Part shown: positions 11,440 to 21,989 of the stretch, piece after piece
How positions within the stretch are numbered: position 1 is the stretch's first letter
Layout: the number at the start of each line of letters is the position of its first letter
NCBI GenBank assembly: GCA_032718565.1
Contig: JAVGVS010000167.1
Span: forward strand, 449,833-513,832
Reading direction: 5' to 3'
Length of the DNA: 64,000 bases
DNA from: Distichodus sexfasciatus
Taxonomy: Eukaryota; Chordata; Actinopteri; Characiformes; Distichodontidae
Notes under the pieces: generated by a model
Told to the model about the DNA's origin: nothing
The model's database searches: none
The model's input: the letters and a program-made list of their open reading frames with translations, nothing else
Translations under genes and position numbers: made by a program

Positions 11440-12000
11440 TGCAGCTGTGAGTCAAAGTAAACTTTATTGTCATCTCTGCTATATACTGTACAGATATACA
11501 GAGAGACGAGACGACGTGGCTCCAGTTTTTCAGTGCAATAGGAAATAGGGAACAAAGAACAAATAAGGCATACGGAATAAACAATATATAAATAGAATAC
11601 AAAATATACATTTTTAAATAGGAATGCAATATTAAATATAACTTTAAACTAGAACTAGAAATAGAAGTAGAGGAGAGACAGTTTGGATGCAGTATTACCT
11701 ACAAAAGTGGAAGCTGACTTTGACACTGGATGTGCAGGAGGTTAGATACAGTTTCAATACGAAAAATTCTATATCCAGTCTTTTAATAAAACAGTAAAAA
11801 AGTATGACTAACATTTAAGTTTTGCAGATATTTTAACAGTAGTGTAGAACCAGAGTCTGTGCAATATTTTTCAAAAATTTGTGTAGAAACAGTTAGGAAG
11901 TGACCAGTGATATATACATTCAATGTTCAATGGTTGTGCAAATAAGTAGCGGCAGTGCAAAATTGTTATTGCAGTGTTGTATAATACATATTACAATATA
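11440..12000 (-). repeat. LINE 3' end fragment, minus strand
   Basis: It starts TCAAAGTAAACTTTATTGTCATCTCTGCTATA, a typical reversed non-LTR tail (on the minus strand AGCAGAGATGACAATAAAG then TTTACTTTGA). Downstream sequence (TCAGTGCAATAGGAAATAGG, repeated GCAATATT/GTGCAA blocks) resembles a Rex1/CR1-type 3' UTR. It is matched in reverse at 12700-12925. Confidence 0.65.
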
Positions 12001-12699
12001 ATAATGATGTATAATACATGTAATAACATGTGTACGTGTACTGGGAGATCAACCTAGGCACATCCACATCGACAGATGACACAAAAGGCTCAAAATAATT
12101 GATTGAGTTAATTTAATGGAAGGCCTCCTCCTTTCACACGATATTGCACTTGCAACAGTATGATCTGAATGAGTTTTCATGCCATTTTGACATCTTTATA
12201 TATTCGCTGATCTCTGCACGGCTGCCAATAAAAAGGGCACCATGGCTTTCGACTACTGTTGCAAAATTCACATTTTTCATCTTTTGATTCAAAAGTCATG
12301 GATAACCTTGAAAACATTAGGAAAAGGATTAAAATAATATAGACCAGTTAATAAATTGGTATGCTGACCATTACTGGCCAAAGGTAGATAAATCTGTCAC
12401 TGTTTATAATAGTGTTTATAATGGACCCAGGGGTCCAAAGGTCACTATAGGCAACAAAGTTTTGTTTCTGTAAGTTCCTGTTGCTGTAATTTGCCATGCT
12501 ATCTCTCTGAAGACTAAATATTTATACATAAATTAAAGACTAAACATCATAATTTCTTTCATAATCCATCTAAACCTACCATCTTTTTTTGGCAAGGCAA
12601 AGCAGCGTCTGTGTAGTCCAACATAATAATCTTTTTAAAATAGAATTTTCATATTTAACTGTTGCAGATCTTACGTACATTCAATGCAAAAAGACAATT

Positions 12700-12925
12700 C
12701 CAGGACCATAAGTGTAGTTTGAATACTGCATGTAACTAAACTGCACAGTCTCTTTTTCTGCCTTTGTAGTTTTATATTTTATATTCTATTTATTATATGC
12801 TTATGCAATGTGCCTTATTTGTTCTTTGTACTGTAAAAACCTGAGCCATGTCGTCTTGTTTCTCTATATACTTGTATATAGCAGAGATGACAATGAAGTT
12901 TACTTTGACTTTGACTGTCCAGCCG
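12700..12925 (+). repeat. LINE 3' end fragment, plus strand
   Basis: It ends AGCAGAGATGACAATGAAG followed by TTTACTTTGACTTTGACT, a short tandem tail. It is the reverse-oriented relative of 11440-11660: the two share TGCCTTATTTGTTCTTTG and a TATTCTATTTAT block. The two copies face each other tail to tail, about 0.8 kb apart. Confidence 0.65.
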
Positions 12926-12929
12926 CAAG

Positions 12930-13750
12930 CAATTTCTCATGTAAAGGTTAAGGTCAAGGTCGGGTGAGGAACCCGGCCCTTACATAAATGGATGCTGTGT
13001 GCCTGCAGCTGTATTGTGATGCAATAGATCATGTGTATGGTGACCAGGCAACCTCATCCCACCATCATCCACTGCACAATCTTAATTAAGTATTGATTAG
13101 AGTGATGTAGGACACTTTGGCCTCTCTTTATCCTTTCTCTATCGCGTGTGGTTTTAAGACCACTGTTTGGTGGTGCATCTCTGGTGCATCGCTGCACACA
13201 CATGATGGCAGCAAAAATGCATCTTAGACCAAGGTCAACTGTGCAATGTCTCAATTTCAGTGTGAATGAGCAACAGACTCTCCCTCCCCACATCCACCCT
13301 CCCCACCACCTTCTATATCTCTCTCTCTCGCACTCACACATACATACAAATACACACAGTTGTCCACACAACTATTGACTTTCCATGTTCTATTCACCAA
13401 TAAACAAATTATTTGCCCTATGATGTTGTGTGTTGGATAGAATCAATCATTATGATATAAAGTGAACCTTGTGTGAGTGTCATTGATTTCTGGTCCATTT
13501 GTCTGTAGGGGCATGAATTATAGCAGTATTTGTAACTTAACATAATATAATACACTTCTCAGATTTCATCTGAGAGGGTGCAGGCAAAGAGAGAAAGAGA
13601 CACAGAGAGAGAGAGACTGCCCTCTATTTTGCAGTTCGCTGAACTGTGATGGCATATATTCACCCTCCTCTGTCCTCTGCCTGTTATACTGCCTGTATTA
13701 GCAAACTTCATGTGTACAGCGGGCAGGGCCACAGTCTTTTCTTTTGGGGC
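12930..13750. other. Unassigned stretch
   Basis: No gene or known transposon seen. A short TC/CA-rich run lies at 13317-13345 and a GA-rich run at 13588-13616. Confidence 0.5.
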
Positions 13751-13754
13751 ATTT

Positions 13755-13870
13755 GGTAGCATAACGGTTCGGATCCTAGACCGGTAAAGGTACCACTGAG
13801 GTACTCATGAGCAAGGAACCTGCACTCTGGGCGCTGTCATGTCAGCTGCCCACTGCTCCTTCACTGTATG
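13755..13870 (+). repeat. SINE fragment
   Basis: It contains GGTAGCATAACGGTTCGGATCC, a tRNA-like head with a B-box-like GGTTCGGATCC, then TACCACTGAGGTACTCATGA, CAGCTGCCCACTGCTCCTTC. The same modules occur in the copies at 3630, 32783 and 37190. The 3' part is lost. Confidence 0.7.
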
Positions 13871-13879
13871 TTGAATTAT

Positions 13880-14950
13880 TTATATACTGCATATAAAATG
13901 TTTAATAAATAAAAGGGATACTCAATAAAAGAAATTATTAACAGAAAACATTGTACACTAATCTACACTATTTTAATGTTGCTGTAGGACAATGAGACAA
14001 GACACCTATCAAATGTAACATAATTGTAGATATTATCCTTACTATGTTTATAATAGTAGAACAGTAAAACACAACAGATGTGATATTTTTTGCCTCAACA
14101 GGCCGTCAAATAAGTCTAAAATGCTCATTAAGCCACACAGGACACATGCTAGACACAGTTAAACATGACAGTGGACGGACAAGAGATAAAGGGAGAAATA
14201 ACCTGATATTAGAGATGGCACCAATCAGACACGTGGATCTGTCAGATAATGACTAATGGCTGGATTGGGTATCGGTGGCATTGGGCCGATGTGTGATGAG
14301 TGCACGTTGGTTGTTGGTTATGCGTGGGAAGTGGCACTGTGGTAAAGCTGGTTTATTGTTCGACATTTGCACTAATTCCTACATATTGATGTTTTAGCAG
14401 AACACGCAACACACTACAACCTCAAAAGCAAATCACACGATTATACTGTCTCATTTCCTGAACAACACCAGCCTTCACTTGCAATCTCCTTGTTCCTGAT
14501 GGTTTTAGCGCTGCAGGATTAGGAACCATCACAAAATTACACAACTGTGTTTAAACAAATAATTATTTAAATGTTATTTTAATAATAAAAAAATTAGCAT
14601 ACACATATGGGTGTGTAATTATTACATTGTTTTAGTTAGGTCAAGTATTTCCTTAGGCAGAGCAGCACTACGCTTGAAATGCTCTGCCCTCACTCGACTC
14701 GGCTTTCTTGCCGCTGTGCCGAAATGTCAGAGTTATGGTGCTATTTTTGTGCCAAAATTCTGAGAATGCAGTGAAACTTTGGTGAGCAAAATATCTTGTG
14801 TTTACGCTCTCAACTCAGCAGATATAAACATAAAAAATATTGGATATCGACATCTGCAAATAATTCCCAAAGGCGTTGGTTACTTTACCATTTTGCGTTC
14901 TTATTAAACATATAAGACCTAACTATTAAATTATAATTATAAGGTCGATA
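13880..14950. other. Unassigned AT-rich stretch
   Basis: No coding sequence or recognisable mobile element. A GC-richer patch starts at about 14670. Confidence 0.5.
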
Positions 14951-14959
14951 AACTATAAC

Positions 14960-15260
14960 TTGCGTTTAACCGACCCGTCGCCATTGCTTTCTTAAGCCAA
15001 TCACAAAACCAGGAGCCATCCGCCAATAGGATTCACAGGCAGAAACTGCCAAAACCCCGCCCCCAAACTGTCCAAACTCGCCCCTTTCAAACCACACGCG
15101 TAGAAATCTCACTTGAGCAAAAAAGCAGCTCGTCGGTAATCTACTTTGTGCGCGAGGACATTTAACACATCGAGAGGAAAAAGACATTTGAGAGAGAAAA
15201 AATACAGTTTGCGCGCAATATCACAACCGCGCACTCGATTCTTAATTTTGTGCTCTCAAT
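14960..15260. promoter_or_regulatory. Promoter-like patch with CCAAT and GC boxes
   Basis: It contains AGCCAATCAC (14996), CCGCCAATAGG (15019) and CCCCGCCCCC (15054), plus several CpGs including GCGCGC at 15211. It sits directly upstream of two minisatellites that have an open frame on the plus strand. It could be the start of a transcribed mobile element or of a lineage-specific gene. Function is inferred from motifs only. Confidence 0.4.
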
Positions 15261-15489
15261 TAATGAGGGCTAAATAACCAATGGCAGACAAAGAGGAGGT
15301 GGAACAACATATTGAGTGACAGACATAAGACAAGACAGGACAAATTAAACTTAGCAATGGCAGCATCTGGTGCCCCCCCATCCAAAAATATTGTTACTGG
15401 GATCAGGGCTGGGGCAGACTGGGTCAGGGATATTGGCCCTGGCACTGGAACAGACTGGGACAAGGTGACTGGGGTCGGCACTGAAACTT

Positions 15490-15795
15490 CCCATGCAGAC
15501 AGGGTTGGAGCAACCACCTCTTGTACAGACAGGATGGAGCAGCTACCTCTTGTGCAGACAGGGCCGGAGCAGCCACCTTTAAGGCCGACCAGCCTGAAGC
15601 AGCCACCACTGGGTCAGACAGGGCTGTAGCAGCCACCTCTTGCACTAACAGGGCCAGAGCAGTCACCTCTTGCACCCACAGGGCCGGAGCACCAACTTCT
15701 TGTGCAGACAGGCCCAATGCAGCTACCACTTGTGCAGACAGGGCCAGAGCAGCTACCACTTGCACAGACAGGGCAACAGCAGCAACCTCCAGCAG
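15490..15795. repeat. 30-bp-period minisatellite, array 1 (about 10 copies)
   Basis: The unit is like GCAGCTACCACTTGTGCAGA followed by CAGGGCCAGA. Since the period is ten codons, all frames stay open. On the plus strand one frame reads decapeptides such as ATTCADRARA and ATSCADRAGA. Confidence 0.85.
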
Positions 15796-15957
15796 GGGAG
15801 TGTCTGCATCTTTCACTGGGCCCGAGAATGGCTGGCCCTGAAGTGAAAACAGAGAGAAGCAGAGGCAGAGTGGTTGTCACTAACAGGCATGTAGGGGCAA
15901 ACAAAGAGGCCGGCACCCCAGCAGGTGGACAGGTCAGGCCACGTCACGGCGAGAAAA

Positions 15958-16370
15958 GGTGGCAGAGGCTGCATCAGGAACAAAAGGAGTGCTGGAGGCC
16001 TTGTTAGGAACGGAAAGGGCAGTGGAGGCTGCATCAGGAGCAGACAAGGCAACAGAGGCCACATCAGAAACAGGCAGGGTGACAAAGGCCACCTCAGAAA
16101 CAGACAGGGTGGTGGAGGCTGCATCAGGAGCAGACAGAGTGCCAGAGAGCCAGTCAGGACCAGATAGAGCACCAGAGAGTGTGTCAGGAGCAGACAGAGC
16201 GCCAGAGAGCGTGTCAAGAGCAGACAGTGCGGCACAGAGCGCGTCAGGAGCAGACAGAGCGCCAGAGAGTGCGTCAGGAGCAGACAGAGCGCCAGAGAGC
16301 GTGTCAGGAATGGACAAAGCACCAGAGAGCACATCAGGAGCAGAGCGGACGAGGCTGCCTCAGGAACAGA
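15958..16370. repeat. 30-bp-period minisatellite, array 2 (about 13 copies)
   Basis: The unit is like GGAGCAGACAGAGCGCCAGA followed by GAGCGTGTCA. It has the same period as array 1 and shares the GCAGACAG core. Units in the right half (16130-16330) are most uniform, which suggests recent expansion. Confidence 0.88.
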
Positions 16371-16624
16371 CAGAGCATTCCCAGTATCATTCTCTCTCAC
16401 ACATATACACAAAACCGCATGCACAAGCCTCTAAGCCTTTACACCACTGAGCTGACTCACTGCTTCATCCTTATAAAAACTTCACCACTTTTATGCCACT
16501 GTCTCATATCTCTATCCTTTTCCTCTTCCTCCCTTCTTCTGAACTAGGGTTTAAGCAGGAATCCTAGAGTCGAATTTATTACCTTTTACTTCTTTTTTTA
16601 CTACCTCCACAACATTTTTTACTA

Positions 16625-17255
16625 CCAACACGACATCGAGCAGCGGCCTTTTTTCAGCGTCAAGTTGTACATGAGTACATATGGACCCGCATCACTGACA
16701 CTATTTATAAGTAATTTCTTAAAATGTGGCGCAATGCCGAATCGAATGATGTAAGCAGTCCTATCCTTGCCACATGCAAAACTTTTAGCAATCTCGGAGT
16801 CAGTGAACATGTTTTCGAATAGTTCCCCAATACCCTCATTCGAATTGTATGAGTGATGGTTGGCTGCGGTGTTCAGGCACCAGAGAAATTCAGCTCTGAG
16901 AGTTGACGGTGGTAACAGTAAGGTCTGCTGTCTGTCTGCTGCAGCCGTCGTAGTGCTAGTGGCACTAGTTTGCTGCTGAGGTGGTGTGATGGCAATGTTT
17001 GTGCTCGTAGCTGACCTCAAGTTTACATTTCCCCTGGTCCGTGTAGCATCACAGAACAACGAAATAGGGAACTGCTCCCCCCGCACGTGAATACGCTGCT
17101 GGTGACTGGTGGATTCTCTGTGCAGTAACGCCGTTTCAGGTTAAATTTATTGTCTTCTTGCACACACTGCAGAATGCTTGCCAGTTATTCCCCATGACCG
17201 GCTTAAGCCAGTCTTTAAATGACGGGTCATCAAGCCAAGTTTTATTAAACTTACA
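16625..17255 (-). pseudogene. BED-finger / hAT-like transposase fragment
   Basis: Read on the minus strand. From 17255, KFNKTWLDDPSFKDWLKPVM then GNNWQAFCSVCKKTINL gives the Trp and the first Cys pair of a BED-like zinc finger. A stop and frameshift follow near 17135. From 17086 the frame continues with a Thr/Gln-rich linker and MFTDSEIAKSFACGKDRTAY, then IIRFGIAPHFKKLL and GPYVLMYNL. This order (BED-like finger, linker, SEIAKSFxCGKxKTAY block) is that of a teleost-abundant hAT-related protein family from established knowledge. The catalytic and dimerisation parts are lost after about 16640. The N-terminal piece is too short to be seen as an open frame of its own. Confidence 0.72.
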
Positions 17256-17370
17256 TTTCCCATTTGTGAAAAACTAGAAGCGGCAAGTGGCTACTAGCTA
17301 ATATTAGAATGTCTAATATAGGACGGGCTCCACTAATATGGAGCAGTGGGCGGACCAGGACGCTGGACTA

Positions 17371-17489
17371 CTGCTTGATGATTGGAGGAGCTTGGAGGAG
17401 TTTGAAAGACTAGCAGCCGCCTTAGGAAAATGTGCTGTCAATCAAAAAGGGGTTCCGCCTTTTAGACAGCTCCTCCAATCATCAAGCAG
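17371..17489. repeat. Perfect 22-bp inverted repeat with 75-bp spacer
   Basis: Arms 17371-17392 and 17468-17489 are exact reverse complements (CTGCTTGATGATTGGAGGAG plus CT). It lies just upstream (minus-strand sense) of the BED-finger relic. Confidence 0.9.
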
Positions 17490-17769
17490 CACTCACAGAG
17501 AAGACGAGTGCAGCTGGTCTCAGATCAGCGATTTTGGTGCATTTATCCAATAACCGTCATCTTAGAGGAAGCGGAGCTTATCATGAAGGCTTAGAGCAGC
17601 TGCCACTGATTTAGGTGATGATGAAAAAATTTACTACTAAGTCAAATTGCGCTTACTATCTTTTACTACCTTTCAAGGGCCTTAATTTGGGCTGATTTCA
17701 TTTACTTCCTTTTACTATCTTTTACTACTGTGAGGACACCCTGTGAACTACATCATACCATCAAATATG

Positions 17770-18870
17770 TTCTGTGCAAACCATCAGGATGCAACACAAT
17801 GGTATTGTCACAAAGACTGGTGTGGTACAGATCATATTTCATTTGATATTTAATTTAATATTTGGATCTAATTGTGCAGAAAACTTAGTGATAATGCTGC
17901 CACTTATCCTGGTTGCTAAGGTATCCACAGGACTGAAGCAGTTAGATAGCCATATGGAGCAGTTCCAGCTGTGACTAAAAGCACTGTGGGAAAGACCACA
18001 GTCTTTGTGTAGGTATGTGTATCAGTGTTTCCCCTATCATTCAATTAGAGTTGCGCCCTGTGTCCATCCATAACCCTAACCTTAACCCTACCCCTACCCC
18101 CAAAGCTGAAAACCTAGGGTAAACACGGTGTACGCTTGCATGTCTTTTACACACATAAGCATCATGCCTTGGATCTGGCAACATAAGAGGATGTGCTACT
18201 CAATAAACCCTGAGGGAGGAGAAGTTTTAATTAAAATTTACATTTACAGAAACAGTTAGGCTCTTTTATCCTAACAAAACAATTAAATGTGCCACAAGTA
18301 TTAACATGCAAATGGTTCACCCTGCAAAATGCAGGGTGAACCATTTTGTGTGTCAATGGGTAATTAAGACCATTTTTATTTCTGACAATTTTTCCACGAA
18401 CCGGGGTCAGTGGGTGAGACGTGTAAGACAACACAATAAAGTACATAACATATAACCTATTCACCAACTAAGTTGCCTTGCCACCACCCATGAGCCGCAG
18501 ATGTAAGTGTTTTTCAAAATAAAACACCCTACGGATGCGATGATCAATTAAAATTAATTTTTTCGGAAAAAAGCTTTTATTCTTTCTGTGTGGCACAGAC
18601 CCCTGCTCTTGATGATCACAGAAATGAAGTCAACAAAAATATCTAAATATTTCTCATTAGTGATCTTTCTTGACATTACTACCACTACTTGACAAATGCT
18701 TTGCTAAACCACAGGTAGGACCCATATGTGCTCTATATGGCATATTTGTCATATTTGTTTTCTTATAAAGCTGGTTTATGTCTATTATTTCTCCTGCATC
18801 TGCGATACCTATATGTTGTAGGCATAGTGTATGTTAGAAAGATTTTACTTGGTCTAGAATTTCAAGAACA
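17770..18870. other. Unassigned stretch with a short telomere-like run
   Basis: No gene seen. 18071-18098 is a degenerate run of CCCTAA-like units (TAACCCTAACCTTAACCCTA), too short to call an interstitial telomere array. A perfect hairpin is listed separately. Confidence 0.5.
18310..18346. repeat. Perfect 16-bp hairpin, 5-nt loop
   Basis: AAATGGTTCACCCTGC (18310-18325), loop AAAAT, then its exact reverse complement (18331-18346). No longer flanking homology supports a miRNA precursor: the flanks do not pair. Confidence 0.9.
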
Positions 18871-18879
18871 AAATGGGCC

Positions 18880-19000
18880 AATTTCCCAGTTGAGGATTAA
18901 GCCTAGTCCTAGACTAGCTTTGAGTTTGAATGGTAAAACCCCATTGATACTACAACTTAGTCCAGGACTAGGCTTAATCCATGATTAAGAAACCAGCCCT
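18880..19000. mobile_element. Small palindromic MITE
   Basis: The arms are inverted: GGATTAAGCCTAGTCCTAGA at 18895 and the reverse complement of it (near-perfect, CCAGGACTAGGCTTAATCC) ending at 18980. GGATTAAGCCTAGTCC is a motif of a MITE that is common in fish and other vertebrates. About 120 bp, non-coding. Confidence 0.8.
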
Positions 19001-19004
19001 ATAT

Positions 19005-19860
19005 GACTAACACCACATGTCATGACTCAAATTACAAAAGCAAGAAAAAAAACAGCAATGATCAGTGGGTTTCAATTTGGTTTATGTGGGTCATTATTGC
19101 CTGTTTTGGTCCTGTAACTTGGCAACACATGCCTTGTTTGACAAGTCTCTGTGGTACCAGAACAAGGATAAAGTTAATGCTGATCATAATTACAATTAAT
19201 TTTTAATTATCCCTGTATAATGGACCACAAACACCTGTTTGCTGAGACAAGCTGGGTGATGGCTGCAGTGCAATGTTTGAAGTGAATGGCTGAGACAAGG
19301 CATTACTCATTCCTTGAATGTTCAAAGTTATTAAGACACAAATGATAGAGAAGACTTGACAGCAACAACAAAAGTGAATCACTGAAGGATAACACTGGAC
19401 TGCTTAGAATCAACAGGAGGGCAAAGGTTCATCGGGTGTATACTAAATTCTTCTTTTTTCCCTTTTGGTAAAGGTAACTCACAACCATCCTCATACAGAC
19501 ATGATTCATACAAGTCTACATACAAGAGTACAACTTTAACTGATCAGAAATACAGTTACCCACAATTAACTGTCTAGCAAAAACCTTGATGAGTCAAGCT
19601 GTTTGACTGCTGATCTGACAAATGTTTGGGGTAATTGGATGTTCAAGGCCTAAAAATAGCAAATATCTGCAGACTTGTGTCTTGTGCATGAATATCTATC
19701 ATATTTCAAATATCCCAGTGAGAATGTTTTAAATGTTCAAGATTTCTCTTACCTGGCAGATAGACACTGTACTATTCTGTCATGTAACTGCCCCCTCTCT
19801 CATTGAATCTCTCACTGTAATTGATTATCTAAAATATTTTGTTACACACATATATAGACT
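19005..19860. other. Unassigned stretch
   Basis: AT-rich, no coding or RNA gene recognised. Confidence 0.5.
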
Positions 19861-19869
19861 TAAAATGCA

Positions 19870-20078
19870 TGGCTTTCTAACACAGATGTGTCCAAAGGAG
19901 GATGAGGTTTCCTTGGTTCCTCTCAATGTTTTTTTTACTTACCAAAGAGAAAGCTGTTCCATATCACTTTTACCATTGACTTGCTTGTTATGGGCTTATA
20001 CGTGGTGTTATGTAAAGCTGCTTTGTGATAACATCTGATGTAAAAACTGGTATACAAGTAAAATTGAATTGAATTATT
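19870..20078 (+). repeat. L2-type LINE 3' end fragment
   Basis: Contains GAGGATGAGGTTTCCTTGGT, CCTCTCAATGTTTTTTTTAC, GACTTGCTTGTTATGGGCTT, GTAAAGCTGCTTTGTGATAA and the tail AAATTGAATTGAATT. The same block order is seen at 7838-8005, the 3' end of LINE copy 1. It is a 5'-truncated copy, as usual for such LINEs. Confidence 0.78.
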
Positions 20079-20079
20079 T

Positions 20080-21600
20080 GGTCCATGGACAGTGACATTA
20101 ATGTACTGTGTTAACAGAGTACAGGCATAATCCCTCATGTAGCATTGTTGTTCCTACTCTGGTTAAGGCTGCGTAAATTTTGGCAATAAGTCTATTTAAC
20201 TGTCTATTTAACTGAAATAGTGGTTAAACGTGAATGTCATTAATGCACTGGACTGGGTGTGTGATGATATGTGTCTGGAAGCTCTGATTGCTTTTTGGGT
20301 CAGGCTAATTGGTCAAGAAAATGAAGGCAACCCAAGACACTTTTGTGAACACACCCTACCTCCGCAACACATACAAAGAGTAAGTCTAAAGTGTAAAGAA
20401 TTTTCCACATTCAGAATTCCAAGCATTCCACACTTTGCCCCCTCAGACTCCAGTTTGAAATCTACAGCAATTCCCTCGGAGGATTTCACACATACTTGAG
20501 CACACATGCGACTAGTGAGACATTAGCACCCTTCCCCCAGTTTAGTGAATCACTGCTTACCAAAACCACCTGCTCCCTTATTTCAAATATACCACACTCC
20601 CACACAATCTGACACGAATATTATCTTTCTCTGTTTCTCTGAGGCAAATTGGCTATTTGTTATTTGAGCTGTAGCCAAATTGTTAAGATTATGTCCTGGA
20701 CAAGATGTGTCAATTGATAGTGGAATAACATTTTACTAGTCAAACTTATAACTGCAACAGTGAGTTATGTTTGAGACAGACACAGAAATCAAAAGGAGAC
20801 ACATCATCTTATATCAATATGTGGCCAATATAGAGAACATTTAATTGCTGAAAATAAGTAATCTCATTTGGATGTACGGGAATTACAAGTGCACATTCAG
20901 AGAGATCAAAGTTCAAAGAGAAATGTATTCAACACATGACTATAATTAAAAATGACTATTCAGTCCAAACATGTTCTGTTCAGTAAAACTACAACACATA
21001 CAAAGAGTAGCGTTGTGCATCTAGCCACTAGCTTCCTCAACCACATAAACATCCTCACATTTTTCACACAAATAGGCCACAATGCTCTTATTAACATTCC
21101 CGCTAAAAACTCTCTAAAAATAGCAGCACTTCATCCAGCTTCTTTGTGTTGGATTGTGGCGGTGACCTGTGACTAAGGGCAGTTTTGTAGTCACTGCCAC
21201 CAATGAAATCCACCCAGATAGACAAAGGCATCCAGGCAACAGTAACCTAGCAACCACAGCCTCTGCAATTCCATGACCCCCATGCTTCACATCTGTAGAT
21301 CAGGAGCTGGAGAGGACACACATTCAAACACACGCACGCACCCACCCACCCACACAAACACACACAAATTGCTTATTCTTCTCTCCCCCATCTCCTCTTC
21401 CATTTGCAGAGTCTAGTTCATCCTACATGTGTCTCCCTAGTTTTCTGTCTTGCTGTCCAAAAGTCTTAACTACTCTTGTATATCTGTCACTTCATCTCTA
21501 TCTCCTGCTCTCTCTCTCCTTTGCCTCCTATCATTTTTATTAGATGACAGGATTTGGGTTCCACCCACTCTTTCCACACAAAGGGCCTCTAAATCATGTT
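20080..21600. other. Unassigned stretch
   Basis: No gene seen. A CA/ACCC-rich patch lies at 21325-21365. Confidence 0.5.
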
Positions 21601-21604
21601 CACA

Positions 21605-21755
21605 TGTTTTTCTGTTACTCAAGTGGTAGGATGCCTCTGGACCAAGAGGTTGTGGGTTCATATAACCTCAAGTTATTCCAGGGAGACTGTCCCTGTAATT
21701 AGGAAATGGAAGTCACTCTGGATAAGAGTGTCTGCTGAAATGCTGTAAATTTTAA
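21605..21755 (+). repeat. SINE with L2-like tail
   Basis: A tRNA-like head (TACTCAAGTGGTAGGATGCC; GGTTGTGGGTTCATATAACC) is followed by GTCACTCTGGATAAGAGTGT and CTGCTGAAATGCTGTAAAT, a 3' module shared by many fish SINEs. It differs from the SINE family at 3630. Confidence 0.7.
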
Positions 21756-21989
21756 CCATCAACTTATATAGACACAAACATTTTATCAACACCACATACT
21801 TTACTTGCCTCTCAGCTCATTTGGAACACTTACCTTACAGCAACAGTAACCAACTGCCTCTCAGCCTCCTGCTGACCACATGACCCCAGTGTACCTTGTG
21901 TTTTTCAGGTGGAAGGTTATGTTTAACACAACAGTGCTGCTGATGTGCTAATATGGGTGTATGACAAAGGAGCACTGATGAAGTTTTAC

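Larger units (their letters stand above)
15312..16450 (+). other. Possible repeat-coding exons with decapeptide repeats
   Basis: Two plus-strand open frames contain Ala/Asp/Arg-rich decapeptide repeats. The first (15521-15841) repeats the pattern AATTCADRAR. The second (15959-16450) repeats PESVSGADRA. They lie in different frames relative to each other (15521 vs 15959 are not in phase), separated by about 120 bp. Both share the core ADRA. I know no protein family that matches. They may be part of a mobile element or a low-complexity gene, or non-coding minisatellites that happen to be open because their period is a multiple of three. Confidence 0.3.
16570..17760 (-). mobile_element. Relic of a BED/hAT-like transposon
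   Basis: TTTTACTACC-type motifs lie at both margins (16583-16625 and 17626-17730). Between them is a broken minus-strand transposase-like gene. Edges are approximate and the exact terminal repeats were not resolved. Confidence 0.55.

Noticed and set aside
15813..16424. 203-codon minus-strand frame with LLLTRSLALC-type repeats
   Set aside because: It is the antisense reading of the 30-bp minisatellite, open only because the period is a multiple of three.
18071..18098. Telomere-like CCCTAA repeats
   Set aside because: Fewer than five degenerate units; not enough for an interstitial telomere or fusion site.
20230..20499. 89-codon frame in an otherwise empty stretch
   Set aside because: No domain, no splice context, composition like the surroundings.
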